Positions 55,010-63,082 of a stretch of DNA of 64,000 nucleotides are shown here, in pieces. A model generated the notes under the pieces. That model was not told the DNA's origin and ran no database searches. It saw only the letters and a program-made list of their open reading frames with translations. A program made the translations under genes and the position numbers. Positions within the stretch are counted from its first letter, which is position 1. Each line of letters opens with the position of its first letter. Source of the stretch: Pseudomonas guariconensis (lineage in GTDB: Bacteria > Pseudomonadota > Gammaproteobacteria > Pseudomonadales > Pseudomonadaceae); assembly GCF_024127895.1 (NCBI RefSeq), contig NZ_JAMYBK010000002.1:248001-312000 (forward strand), in the 5' to 3' direction.

Positions 55010-56503
55010 TCAGGCACCCTTGGCCGAAGGCAGCTTCGTCACCAGGCGCAGCGACACGGTCAGCCCTTCGAGCTGGTAGTGCGGGCGCAGGTAGAAGCGC
55101 GAGTTGTAGTACCCAGGGTTACCTTCGACCTCCTCGACCACCACTTCGGCGGCCGCCAGCGGGTGTTGGGCCTTGGTGGTCTCGGTGGAGTGCGCCGGGT
55201 CGCCGTCGACGTAGTTGAGGATCCAGTCCTGCAGCCAGCGCTGCATCTCGTCCTTCTCCTTGAACGAGCCGATCTTGTCGCGGACGATGCACTTGAGGTA
55301 GTGGGCGAAACGGCAGGTGGCGAACAGGTACGGCAGGCGCGCGGCCAGGTTGGCGTTGGCGCTGGCGTCCGGGTCGTCGTACTCGGCCGGTTTCTGCAGC
55401 GACTGGGCGCCGATGAACGCGGCGAAGTCGGTGTTCTTCTTGTGCAGCAGCGGCATGAAACCGTTCTTGGCCAGTTCCGCCTCGCGACGGTCGGAAATGG
55501 CGATCTCGGTCGGGCACTTCATGTCCACGCCACCGTCGTCGGTGGGGAAGGTGTGCGCCGGCAGGCCCTGCACCTCGCCGCCCGACTCCACGCCACGGAT
55601 GCGCGAGCACCAGCCGTAGTGCTTGAACGAACGGTTGATGTTCACCGCCATGGCGTAGGCGGCGTTGGCCCAGGTGTACTTGCTGCTGTCGGCGCCGTCG
55701 GTGTCTTCCTCGAAGGCGAAGGCCTCCACCGGGTCGGTCTTGGCGCCATAGGGCAGGCGGGCGAGGAAGCGCGGCATGGTCAGGCCGATGTAGCGCGCGT
55801 CTTCCGATTCGCGCAGCGAACGCCAGCCGGCGTATTCCGGGGTGGTGAAGATCTTGGTCAGGTCGCGCGGGTTGGACAGCTCCTGCCACGAGCCCATGCC
55901 CATCACGGTCGGCGAGGCGGCGGAGATGAACGGCGCGTGCATGGCCGCGCAGATCTTCGACATCTCGCCGAGCAGCTCGACGTCGGGCGGCGACTGGTCG
56001 AAGTAGTAGTCGCCGACCAGGCAGCCGTACGGCTCGCCGCCGAACTGGCCGTACTCCTCTTCGTAGAGCTTCTTGAACACCGGGCTCTGGTCCCAGGCGG
56101 TGCCCTTGAACTTCTTCAGGGTCTTGTGCAGGTCGCTCTTGGACACGTTGAGCACGCGGATCTTCAGCTGCTCGTCGCTCTCGGTGTTGTTGACCAGGTA
56201 GTGCAGGCCGCGCCAGGCGCTTTCCAGTTGCTGGAAGTCCGGGTGATGGATGATCTGGTTGACCTGTGCGGTGAGCTTGGCGTCGATCGCCGCGATGATC
56301 GACTCGATCGAGCCGATGGCGTCATCGGACACCAGGTTGGTCTGCGCCAGGGCCTGCTCGGCGAGGGTGCGCACGGCGCTTTCGACCGCCTCTTTGGCGC
56401 GCTCGGTCTTGGGCTTGAATTCCTGCATGAGCAGGGCGGCGAACTCGCTGGTCTGCTCGGTGGCCGCCGGCTGGGCTTGGGTTTCGCGCAATGGATCGTT
56501 CAT
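55010..56503 (-). CDS. tssC: T6SS contractile sheath large subunit TssC
   Basis: TssC (VipB) with TssB forms the contractile sheath. The 497 residues include SAWRGLHYLVNNTES, LYEEEYGQFGGEPYGCLVGDYYFD, and the C-terminal WLQDWILNYVDGDPAHS and NPGYYNSRFYLRPHYQLEGL segments of the family. It begins 11 bases after tssB. Confidence 0.98.
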   Translation of the reverse strand: MNDPLRETQAQPAATEQTSEFAALLMQEFKPKTERAKEAVESAVRTLAEQALAQTNLVSDDAIGSIESIIAAIDAKLTAQVNQIIHHPDFQQLESAWRGLHYLVNNTESDEQLKIRVLNVSKSDLHKTLKKFKGTAWDQSPVFKKLYEEEYGQFGGEPYGCLVGDYYFDQSPPDVELLGEMSKICAAMHAPFISAASPTVMGMGSWQELSNPRDLTKIFTTPEYAGWRSLRESEDARYIGLTMPRFLARLPYGAKTDPVEAFAFEEDTDGADSSKYTWANAAYAMAVNINRSFKHYGWCSRIRGVESGGEVQGLPAHTFPTDDGGVDMKCPTEIAISDRREAELAKNGFMPLLHKKNTDFAAFIGAQSLQKPAEYDDPDASANANLAARLPYLFATCRFAHYLKCIVRDKIGSFKEKDEMQRWLQDWILNYVDGDPAHSTETTKAQHPLAAAEVVVEEVEGNPGYYNSRFYLRPHYQLEGLTVSLRLVTKLPSAKGA

Positions 56504-56514
56504 GGGCGGTCTCC

Positions 56515-57030
56515 TCAGGCGCTCGGCTCGTTGTCGGCCGGCTTCGGCGCGCTGGCCAAGGCCTGGAGCAGGGCGGGGTCCTTGATGGCTTTCAGGATGA
56601 TGTCTTCGGCGCCAGTCTTGCCGTCCATGTAGGTCAGCAGGTTGGCCAATTGGGTGCGCGCCTCGAGCAACTGGTTGAGCGCATCGACCTTGCGCGCCAC
56701 GGCGGCGGGGCTGAAGTCGTCCATGCTCTCGAAGGTGAGGTCCAGGCTCAGGTTGCCGTCGCCGGTCAGTTCGTTGGGTACGTTGAACGCCACCCGGGGC
56801 TGCATGGCCTTCAGGCGCGAGTCGAAGTTGTCGACGTCGATCTCCAGGAACTTGCGCTCGGCCACCGCCGGCAGCGGCTCGGCCGGCTTGCCGGCTAGGT
56901 CGGCCAGCACGCCCATGACGAAGGGCAACTGGACCTTCTTCTCGGCGCCATACAGCTCGACGTCGTACTCGATTTGCACCCGCGGCGCACGGTTGCGCGC
57001 GATGAATTTCTGGGAGCTGTCTTTCGCCAC
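56515..57030 (-). CDS. tssB: T6SS contractile sheath small subunit TssB
   Basis: TssB (VipA) pairs with TssC in the sheath. The 171 residues start MAKDSSQKFIARNRAPRVQIEYDVE and contain LPFVMGVLADLAG and the later LLTYMDGKTGAEDII, all characteristic. GGAGGA lies just before the ATG. Confidence 0.97.
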   Translation of the reverse strand: MAKDSSQKFIARNRAPRVQIEYDVELYGAEKKVQLPFVMGVLADLAGKPAEPLPAVAERKFLEIDVDNFDSRLKAMQPRVAFNVPNELTGDGNLSLDLTFESMDDFSPAAVARKVDALNQLLEARTQLANLLTYMDGKTGAEDIILKAIKDPALLQALASAPKPADNEPSA

Positions 57031-57102
57031 GTTGTTCCTCCTGGTCGCCGGTGCGGCGGCTTCGTTCGTTGCGGGCGTCGGTGATAAGCGGTCCGCGCGG
57101 CG

Positions 57103-58140
57103 TCAGTCGCCTTCGGGGCCGCGCAGGTTCTCGAATTGCGACAGGCCATCGGGGATCAGGTCGCGCACGATGGTCGCGAAATCGGCGTTGACCAGGTTCT
57201 TGGCCCGTCGCAGCAGCACCGGCAGCGGGCTCGAGGGCTCGTGGCGGGCGTAGTACTGGAGCAGGCGCTCGAGGCTCTGCACGACGTCCTCGCGGCTGTT
57301 CACTTCGCCGGGGCGGGCCGCAGGGCGTGTGGCCTGGGCCGTGGGTAGCGGCGATTCGCCTGGGCTGCCGACCGGCAGTCGTTCGGCGGCGTCGGTCGAG
57401 GTGTCGTCGGCCGAGGACGCCGGGCCGTAGTCGGCCAGCACCTGCTGGGCCTGGCGCAGCGGCTGCTTGAGCGCGTCGAGGTCGACGCCGCTGGCCGAGC
57501 CGACCTGGTCGCTCACCCGGCGTTCGATGGCCTCGCAGGCCGCGCGAGCCAGGGTCAGGGCCTGGCGGGCCTGTTCCAGCTGCTCGGCGTCGGCATCGCG
57601 CAGGGCGGCGGCCAGTTCCTCGACGCTCAGTTGCTCGCTGGCGAAGTGCTGCAGGCCTGCGGCATGCAGGGCGGCGCGCAGCGTCACCGGGCCGAAGGCG
57701 CGGGAGCGCACCAGCATGCTGTCACGCAGCAGGGCGAGGTTGGTGTCGCAGGTGAGCCCGGCCAGGGCGTTGATGCGCACGGTCGGGTCGTTGTCGTCGG
57801 CGGCGTCGAGCTGCGGATGCAGGTGCAGCCAGTACTCGTCGAGCAGGTCGCGGATCAGTTCGAGGCTGGCCGCCAGGCCAGGCAGACCATGCAGGGCCAG
57901 GTTGGCCTGGACCAGGAAGTGGGTGATGCGCAGGTCCTTGCTGCGTTGCAACAGGGCGGTGCAGGACTGTTCGATGTCGCGCCACTGGGGAGGTTCGGCA
58001 GGCTGCACGGCATCGCCCATGACCCGCTCCGGACGGCCCTGTGCATCGCGTTCCAGCTGCAGGAAGTCCGGGTCGTATTCCAGGTCGTCGCCGCAGGGAA
58101 AGTCTGCGGAAACAGCGGCAAGCAGCAGCGAGGAGTTCAC
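57103..58140 (-). CDS. tssA: T6SS cap/initiator protein TssA
   Basis: TssA proteins prime or cap sheath assembly. The 345-residue frame has the ImpA N-terminal domain with CGDDLEYDPDFLQLE near residues 17-31 and the DEYWLHLHPQLDAADDNDP motif. Its C-terminal part, SREDVVQSLERLLQYYARHEPSSP, is of the short-C-terminal TssA kind. The GTG at 58140 is the preferred start (a GGAG lies about 11 bases ahead and the conserved sequence begins here); no good ATG lies closer. It is the first gene of the leftward T6SS arm. Confidence 0.9.
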   Translation of the reverse strand: MNSSLLLAAVSADFPCGDDLEYDPDFLQLERDAQGRPERVMGDAVQPAEPPQWRDIEQSCTALLQRSKDLRITHFLVQANLALHGLPGLAASLELIRDLLDEYWLHLHPQLDAADDNDPTVRINALAGLTCDTNLALLRDSMLVRSRAFGPVTLRAALHAAGLQHFASEQLSVEELAAALRDADAEQLEQARQALTLARAACEAIERRVSDQVGSASGVDLDALKQPLRQAQQVLADYGPASSADDTSTDAAERLPVGSPGESPLPTAQATRPAARPGEVNSREDVVQSLERLLQYYARHEPSSPLPVLLRRAKNLVNADFATIVRDLIPDGLSQFENLRGPEGD

Positions 58141-58236
58141 CAGAAATCGATCTCCATATCGGCCCGTGGCATGGGCTTGTATCGGCGCTGGCAACTTTTG
58201 TGAACCAGCGCACAAACTTGTCAAAGAGCATTAAAT

Positions 58237-58255
58237 TGATATCGGAGTGATATCA
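58237..58255. promoter_or_regulatory. Perfect palindrome TGATATC-N5-GATATCA, candidate operator
   Basis: The 7-base arms TGATATC (58237-58243) and GATATCA (58249-58255) are exact inverse complements around GGAGT. The site is about 97 bases upstream of the tssA start. Size and symmetry fit a dimeric helix-turn-helix regulator; the protein is unknown. Confidence 0.5.
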
Positions 58256-58339
58256 TCTTGGCTCTATTAAAGTTGCGCATTTATGGTTTATTTCCAAAAT
58301 GCTGTCAAGGTAAGCTACACCTCGGCAAAGAGGGCGGTG

Positions 58340-58374
58340 ATCCGTTTGTCAGGCAGGTTTATCCATTTGTCAGG
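58340..58374. promoter_or_regulatory. Direct repeat ATCC[G/A]TTTGTCAGG, two copies 21 bases apart
   Basis: ATCCGTTTGTCAGG at 58340-58353 and ATCCATTTGTCAGG at 58361-58374 differ at one base of 14. They start exactly 21 bases apart, two turns of the helix, on the same face of the DNA. This is typical of tandem activator sites. They lie about 165 bases upstream of tagH and 200 of tssA. Confidence 0.5.
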
Positions 58375-58536
58375 TGCCATCAATGTGCCTGTTCATTATG
58401 ATTGAATATATCGACCCTGATTCTATTTAAGGCCTGAAAGCCACGTGATTCAAGGGTTGTGCGCATGATGTGGGGCGAGCTGGGCGGCCCATTCATTTGA
58501 GGGTGCGCGCGTTTCATATATATGCAAGGAGGCGTG

Positions 58537-59889
58537 ATGGCACTTTGCCTGACCATAACCAGTTATCACAAGATAACACCGGGACAATGCCCGGAAATGT
58601 TGCTTGAAACGGGTGCCATCACCATTGGTCGCGGCGCGGACAATGATTGGGTATTGCCCGATCCGGAGCGACTGGTGTCTTCGTCTCATTGTGTGATCCA
58701 GTTCAAAGATGGGCGTTATTATCTGACCGATAACAGCACCAATGGCGTGGAGTTGGTGCATGCCGGTGTACGCCTGCGTCGTGGCAACAGCGAACCGCTG
58801 ATGGACGGTGAAGTCATCCGCATTGGTGACTATGAAATCCAGGCGCGGATCGATTCGGGGTTTTCCGTCCCCGCCGCCGACCAGCCGAGTGCGCACGGGT
58901 TCGAGGCGTTGATGGCCAACCAGGTGGCCGCCTCGGCTCCCCCTGTCGTCCCTGCGCCGGTCGTGGTGCCGCCGGGTGCCTCCAGCCATGACACCCTGCC
59001 GGACCTGTTCGACTTCCTCGGCCCCTCCAGCGTGCCGCCCGCCAGCCAGCCGGACCATGTGCCGGCCCAGCAGCATGCCTTCCATCCACCGGAGCCGCTC
59101 GCCCCGGCGCCCGCCCCGGCAGCGCCTGCCAGCCCGGGCCTGATCCCTGAAGACTGGGACCTGTTCGGCGGCAGCACGCCGCCGCCTGCGCCCCAGGTCG
59201 AGATTGCCCCGGCAACACCCACCGAGCCGCTCGCGCCGCCACCACAATCGCAGCCGCAGCCGCCAGCGCCAGTGCCTACCGCCACGGCGCCCATGGCCGA
59301 TGGAGCGCTGCTCCAGGCGTTCCTGCGCGGTGCGGGGGTCGAGCACTTGTGCATCGATGGCGGTGATGCCGCAGCGCAGATGGAGGCGATCGGCCGCAGC
59401 TACCGGCTGATGGTCGAGGGGCTGATCGACGTGCTGCGCGCGCGCAGCAGCCTCAAGGGTGAGTTCCGCATGCAGCAGACCACCATCGCCCCCGTGCAGA
59501 ACAACCCACTGAAGTTCGCCCCCAACGCCGACGAAGCCCTGCTGTTGCTGCTGCGCCATGGCAGCCAGGCGTTCATGGCCCCCGACCAGGCGGTGCGTGA
59601 CAGCTTCGATGACCTGCGTGCCCACCAGCTTGCGGTGATGGCTGGGGTCGAGGCGGCCATCAAGCACCTGCTGACGCGCTTCGAACCGGGCCAGCTGGAG
59701 GCTCGCCTGGCACCGCCCGCAGGCCTTGGCAAGTTGTTCGGCGGCTCGCGCCAGGCCCATTGCTGGCAGCAGTTCACCGCGTTGTACAAGCAGATTTCCC
59801 AGGAAGCCGAAGACGACTTCCAGGACCTGTTCGGCCGTGAGTTCAGCCGTGCCTACGAGGCCCATAGCGCTCGATTGCAACGCTCCTGA
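58537..59889 (+). CDS. tagH: T6SS FHA-domain protein TagH (Fha)
   Basis: This 450-residue protein has an N-terminal FHA domain (about residues 20-95: TIGRGADNDWVLPD, SSSHC, DNSTNGVEL) that binds phosphothreonine. A Pro/Ala-rich linker (about 115-255) and a C-terminal TagH domain (ESQAFMAPDQ-like core, FGREFSRAYEAH at the end) follow. Fha proteins take part in post-translational T6SS activation by the PpkA-PppA pair; those genes are not in the window but may lie beyond the right edge. The ATG at 58537 is placed four bases after AAGGAGG. First gene of the rightward arm. Confidence 0.93.
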   Translation: MALCLTITSYHKITPGQCPEMLLETGAITIGRGADNDWVLPDPERLVSSSHCVIQFKDGRYYLTDNSTNGVELVHAGVRLRRGNSEPLMDGEVIRIGDYEIQARIDSGFSVPAADQPSAHGFEALMANQVAASAPPVVPAPVVVPPGASSHDTLPDLFDFLGPSSVPPASQPDHVPAQQHAFHPPEPLAPAPAPAAPASPGLIPEDWDLFGGSTPPPAPQVEIAPATPTEPLAPPPQSQPQPPAPVPTATAPMADGALLQAFLRGAGVEHLCIDGGDAAAQMEAIGRSYRLMVEGLIDVLRARSSLKGEFRMQQTTIAPVQNNPLKFAPNADEALLLLLRHGSQAFMAPDQAVRDSFDDLRAHQLAVMAGVEAAIKHLLTRFEPGQLEARLAPPAGLGKLFGGSRQAHCWQQFTALYKQISQEAEDDFQDLFGREFSRAYEAHSARLQRS

Positions 59890-59923
59890 GCCAAGCGCCG
59901 GGAAGGAAGAAGACCGATACGTC

Positions 59924-60424
59924 ATGAGGACGAGGATGAATGCAAGAAGACTGATCGCCGCCCTGGTTGCCCTGCTGCTCAGTGGCTGTGGCGGGCAGGG
60001 CGGGGTCGAACCCTCGGCCGGCCAAGCGCCAGGCGTCACCCTGTATTTCAGTGCCGCTGCCGGGCTCAACCCTGGCGCCAGCGGCAGCCCGGCACCCGTG
60101 CGGGTGCGCATCTACGAACTGAAGAACAGCGCCACCTTCGCCCGGGCCGACTACTTCGCCCTGGCCGAGCGCGCCCAGGCCACCCTTGGCGCCGACCTGC
60201 TCGACCAGGACGAAGTGCTGCTGCACCCCGGTGAGCAACTGCGCATCGAGCGCCCATTGGACCCGGCCACGCGCCAGGTCGGCCTGGTGGTCGGCTACCG
60301 CGAAATCGACCAGGCCCAATGGCGCAGCGTGCTGCCGGTGCCACCGCGCGACTACCAGATCAGCCTCGATGTGCGCGCCGTGCGCAGCGCCGTGGCCACC
60401 CCGCAACCTGAACCTGTGCGCTAG
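59924..60424 (+). CDS. tssJ: T6SS outer-membrane lipoprotein TssJ
   Basis: TssJ anchors the TssL-TssM membrane complex to the outer membrane. The frame encodes 166 residues from the ATG at 59924. A lipoprotein signal peptide ends in the lipobox LLSGC. The TssJ beta-sandwich follows, with VRIYELKNSATFARADYFAL and the VVGYRE segment. The internal ATG at 59936 (MNARRLIAAL) has a closer AGGA and may be the real start. Two-digit spacing to tagH and tssK indicates one operon. Confidence 0.92.
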   Translation: MRTRMNARRLIAALVALLLSGCGGQGGVEPSAGQAPGVTLYFSAAAGLNPGASGSPAPVRVRIYELKNSATFARADYFALAERAQATLGADLLDQDEVLLHPGEQLRIERPLDPATRQVGLVVGYREIDQAQWRSVLPVPPRDYQISLDVRAVRSAVATPQPEPVR

Positions 60425-60439
60425 GCAATCGGAGAACCC

Positions 60440-61774
60440 ATGTCCTGGAACAATCGAGTGGTCTGGTCGGAAGGCATGTTCATCACGACCCAGCACTTCC
60501 AGCAGCACGACCGTTACCTGGAGAACCTCATCGATGCCCGCAGCCGGCCGTTGTCTGCCGCTGCCTGGGGTTTCTCCGAGCTGCTGATCGACCAGGGCCT
60601 GCTGGCCCAGGGCAAGCTGGCGATCCTCAGCGCCCGTGGCCTGCTGCCCGATGGCACGCCGTTCGACATCCCCCGTGACGACCTGCCGCCACCGCCGCTG
60701 GAGATCCCCGACGACCTGCGCGACGGCGTGATCCACCTCGGCCTGCCGCTCAAGCGCGCCGGCGCGCGTGACACGGTCGACGACGGCCAGGCCCTGGACG
60801 GGGCGCGTTATGTCAGCCGGGTGAGCGAAGTGCGCGACGACAACGCGCCGTTCGAGAACCGTGCGCCGCTGGCCCTGGGCAGCCGCGCCCTGCGCCTGTT
60901 GCACAGCGAGGATGGCCTGGGCGAGTACGCCGCGCTGGGCGTGGTGCGCATCCGCGAGAAACGCGCCGACCGCGCCCTGGTGCTCGACGACAGCTACATC
61001 CCGCCGCTGCTCGACGTGAGCGCCAACGACCTGCTGTCGGGCTTTCGCAGCGAGCTGCTGGGCCTGCTGCACCAGCGCGGCGAGGCGCTGGCCGGGCGGG
61101 TGGTGGCCTCGGCCAACGGCGGAGCCTCGGAAATCGCCGACTTCATGCTGCTGCAACTGGTCAACCGCGCCCAGCCGCTGTTCGAGCACCTCAACCAGCT
61201 CAGCCCGTTGCACCCCGAGCGGCTGTACAGCGAACTGCTCGCCCTGGCCGGCGAGTTCTCCACGTTCTGCAGCGAAGGCCGCCGCCCGGCCAGCTACCCG
61301 GTATACCAGCACGACGACCTGGCGGCGACCTTCGCCCCGGTGATGGCGGCGCTGCGCGAAGCCCTGTCGATGCTGATCGACAGCAAGGCGGTGGCGATCC
61401 CGATCGTCGAGAAGGCCTATGGCATCCACGTGGCCATGCTCGCCGACCGCAGCCTGCTGGACAGCGCCAGCTTCGTCCTCGTGGTGCGCGCCGACGTGCC
61501 CAGCGAAACCCTGCGCAGCCGTTTCGGCCAGCAGAGCAAGATCGGCTCGGTGGAGCACATCCGTGACCTGGTCAACCTGCAGTTGCCGGGCATCGGCCTG
61601 TTGCCGCTGCCGGTGGCGCCACGGCAGATCCCGTTCCATGCCGGCTCGACCTACTTCGAGCTCGACCGTGGCAGCGAACACTGGAAGCAGTTGCAGCACT
61701 CCGGGGGCTTCGCCTTCTACGTCGCCGGCGAGTTCCCTGGCCTGAACCTGGCCTTCTGGGCCATTCGAGGATAA
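60440..61774 (+). CDS. tssK: T6SS baseplate protein TssK
   Basis: TssK links the baseplate to the membrane complex. The 444 residues start MSWNNRVVWSEGMFITTQHFQQHDRY, the classic TssK opening. They end in the C-terminal domain with LPLPVAPRQIPFHAGSTYFE and FAFYVAGEFPGL. It starts 15 bases after tssJ and is followed by tssL six bases later. Confidence 0.97.
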   Translation: MSWNNRVVWSEGMFITTQHFQQHDRYLENLIDARSRPLSAAAWGFSELLIDQGLLAQGKLAILSARGLLPDGTPFDIPRDDLPPPPLEIPDDLRDGVIHLGLPLKRAGARDTVDDGQALDGARYVSRVSEVRDDNAPFENRAPLALGSRALRLLHSEDGLGEYAALGVVRIREKRADRALVLDDSYIPPLLDVSANDLLSGFRSELLGLLHQRGEALAGRVVASANGGASEIADFMLLQLVNRAQPLFEHLNQLSPLHPERLYSELLALAGEFSTFCSEGRRPASYPVYQHDDLAATFAPVMAALREALSMLIDSKAVAIPIVEKAYGIHVAMLADRSLLDSASFVLVVRADVPSETLRSRFGQQSKIGSVEHIRDLVNLQLPGIGLLPLPVAPRQIPFHAGSTYFELDRGSEHWKQLQHSGGFAFYVAGEFPGLNLAFWAIRG

Positions 61775-61780
61775 ACCGCG

Positions 61781-63082
61781 ATGCAGCCCGACGATCCGCA
61801 GGCCAACGACCGTACCCAGTTCATGCCGCGCCCAGGCGGGCGCGGCCCGCAGCCTGCCGCACCGGCCGCGGCGGCGCCGCTGAACGTGCCCGCCGAGCCA
61901 CTGGCGCCGGGCCAGGCCGAGGGCCTCAATCCCCTGGAGCAGGCCGCTGGCCCGCTGCTGGCGCTGCTCACCCGTCTGCGCAACACCATCGCCCACCCCG
62001 CGCCGGCCAGCCTGCGCGCGCAACTGCTGGCCTACCTGCGCCAGTTCGAAGAGCGTGCCGAGGCCGCCGGGGTGCCGCGCAACGAGGTGCTGCTGGCGCG
62101 CTACGCCCTGTGCACGGCGCTCGACGAGGCGGTGCTCAGCACGCCCTGGGGCAGCGGTAGCGACTGGGGCAAGCAGAGCCTGCTGATCACCGTGCACAAC
62201 GAGGCCTGGGGTGGCGAGAAGGTGTTCCAACTGCTCGAACACTGCCTGCAAAGCCCGCGCGAGCGGCTCAACCTGCTGGAGCTGCTGTACCTGTGCACGA
62301 GCCTGGGCTTCGAAGGCCGCTACCGGGTCATGAACGGTGGTCGCGCCCAGCTCGAGGCCCTGCGCGAGCGCACCGCGGCGGCCATTCGGGGGGCCCGTGG
62401 CGAGATCGAGCGCGAGCTGTCGCCGCACTGGCGTGGGGTCAGCGTGGCGCGTGACCGGTTGGCCCAGTTCGTGCCGCCCTGGGTCGGCCTGGCGGTGGCC
62501 CTGGCGCTGTTGCTGCTGGTGCTGTTCGGCCTGCGCCTGAAGCTGGCCGCTGACGCCGAACCGGTGTTCCGGGGTATCCACGCCCTGGGCGAGATCCCGG
62601 TGCAGGCCATGGACCGCCCGGTGGTGCAGCCCAAGCCGGTGGAACGCCCGCGCCTGGCCGGCCTGCTGGCCGAGGATATCCGGGCCGGGCGGGTCGCGGT
62701 GGAAGATGCGGTGGACCGTTCGGTGGTGACCATCCGGGGGGATGAATTGTTCGCCTCCGCCAGCGCCAGCATCAAGGGCGACTTCCAGCCGTTGATGCTG
62801 CGCATCGCCGAGGCCATCGCCAAGGTCAAGGGCAACGTGCGCGTGACCGGCCACAGCGACAACCGGCCGATCGCCACGATCCGCTTCCCATCCAACTGGG
62901 CGTTGTCCCAGGCCCGTGCCGAGGAGGTGCGCCAGCTCCTCGCCGCGCGCACCGGCCAACCCGGGCGCTTCAGCGCCCAGGGCCTGAGCGACACCGAGCC
63001 GCTGGCCTCCAACGGCACCGCGCAGGGCCGGGCGAAGAATCGCCGGGTAGAGATCACCGTTCTGGCGGAGGGCGTCGAGTGA
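61781..63082 (+). CDS. tssL: T6SS inner-membrane protein TssL with C-terminal OmpA-like domain
   Basis: The 433-residue TssL (DotU/IcmH) has a Pro/Ala-rich cytoplasmic start and a helical DotU domain (VLLARYALCTALDEAVLSTPWG, WGGEKVFQLLEHC, LCTSLGFEGRYRV). One transmembrane helix lies at about residues 230-252. A periplasmic OmpA-type peptidoglycan-binding domain follows, with TGHSDNRPI and NWALSQARAEEVR near the end. The extended form anchors the complex to the cell wall. Its stop overlaps the tssM start in a GTGA. Confidence 0.96.
   Translation: MQPDDPQANDRTQFMPRPGGRGPQPAAPAAAAPLNVPAEPLAPGQAEGLNPLEQAAGPLLALLTRLRNTIAHPAPASLRAQLLAYLRQFEERAEAAGVPRNEVLLARYALCTALDEAVLSTPWGSGSDWGKQSLLITVHNEAWGGEKVFQLLEHCLQSPRERLNLLELLYLCTSLGFEGRYRVMNGGRAQLEALRERTAAAIRGARGEIERELSPHWRGVSVARDRLAQFVPPWVGLAVALALLLLVLFGLRLKLAADAEPVFRGIHALGEIPVQAMDRPVVQPKPVERPRLAGLLAEDIRAGRVAVEDAVDRSVVTIRGDELFASASASIKGDFQPLMLRIAEAIAKVKGNVRVTGHSDNRPIATIRFPSNWALSQARAEEVRQLLAARTGQPGRFSAQGLSDTEPLASNGTAQGRAKNRRVEITVLAEGVE

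Larger units (their letters stand above)
58141..58536. promoter_or_regulatory. Divergent control region between the two T6SS arms
   Basis: These 396 bases separate tssA from tagH and hold no gene. They are clearly richer in A and T than the flanking genes. They contain a 19-bp perfect palindrome (58237-58255) and a 14-base direct repeat (58340-58374). The rightward RBS AAGGAGG is at 58527-58533. Promoters for both arms must lie here. I cannot fix the -35 and -10 elements with confidence, and no sigma54 -24/-12 element is seen. Confidence 0.6.

Noticed and set aside
54401..56632. 743-residue plus-strand open frame opposite hcp and tssC
   Set aside because: It is antisense to two well-defined T6SS genes and has antisense-type composition.
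58532..58548. TGGCACTTTGC resembling a sigma54 promoter element at the start of tagH
   Set aside because: The GG and GC dinucleotides are six bases apart instead of the required ten, and the sequence overlaps the start codon.
59843..62959. 1038-residue open frame on the minus strand opposite tssJ, tssK and tssL
   Set aside because: It spans several real genes on the other strand, including intergenic gaps, and shows no family features.
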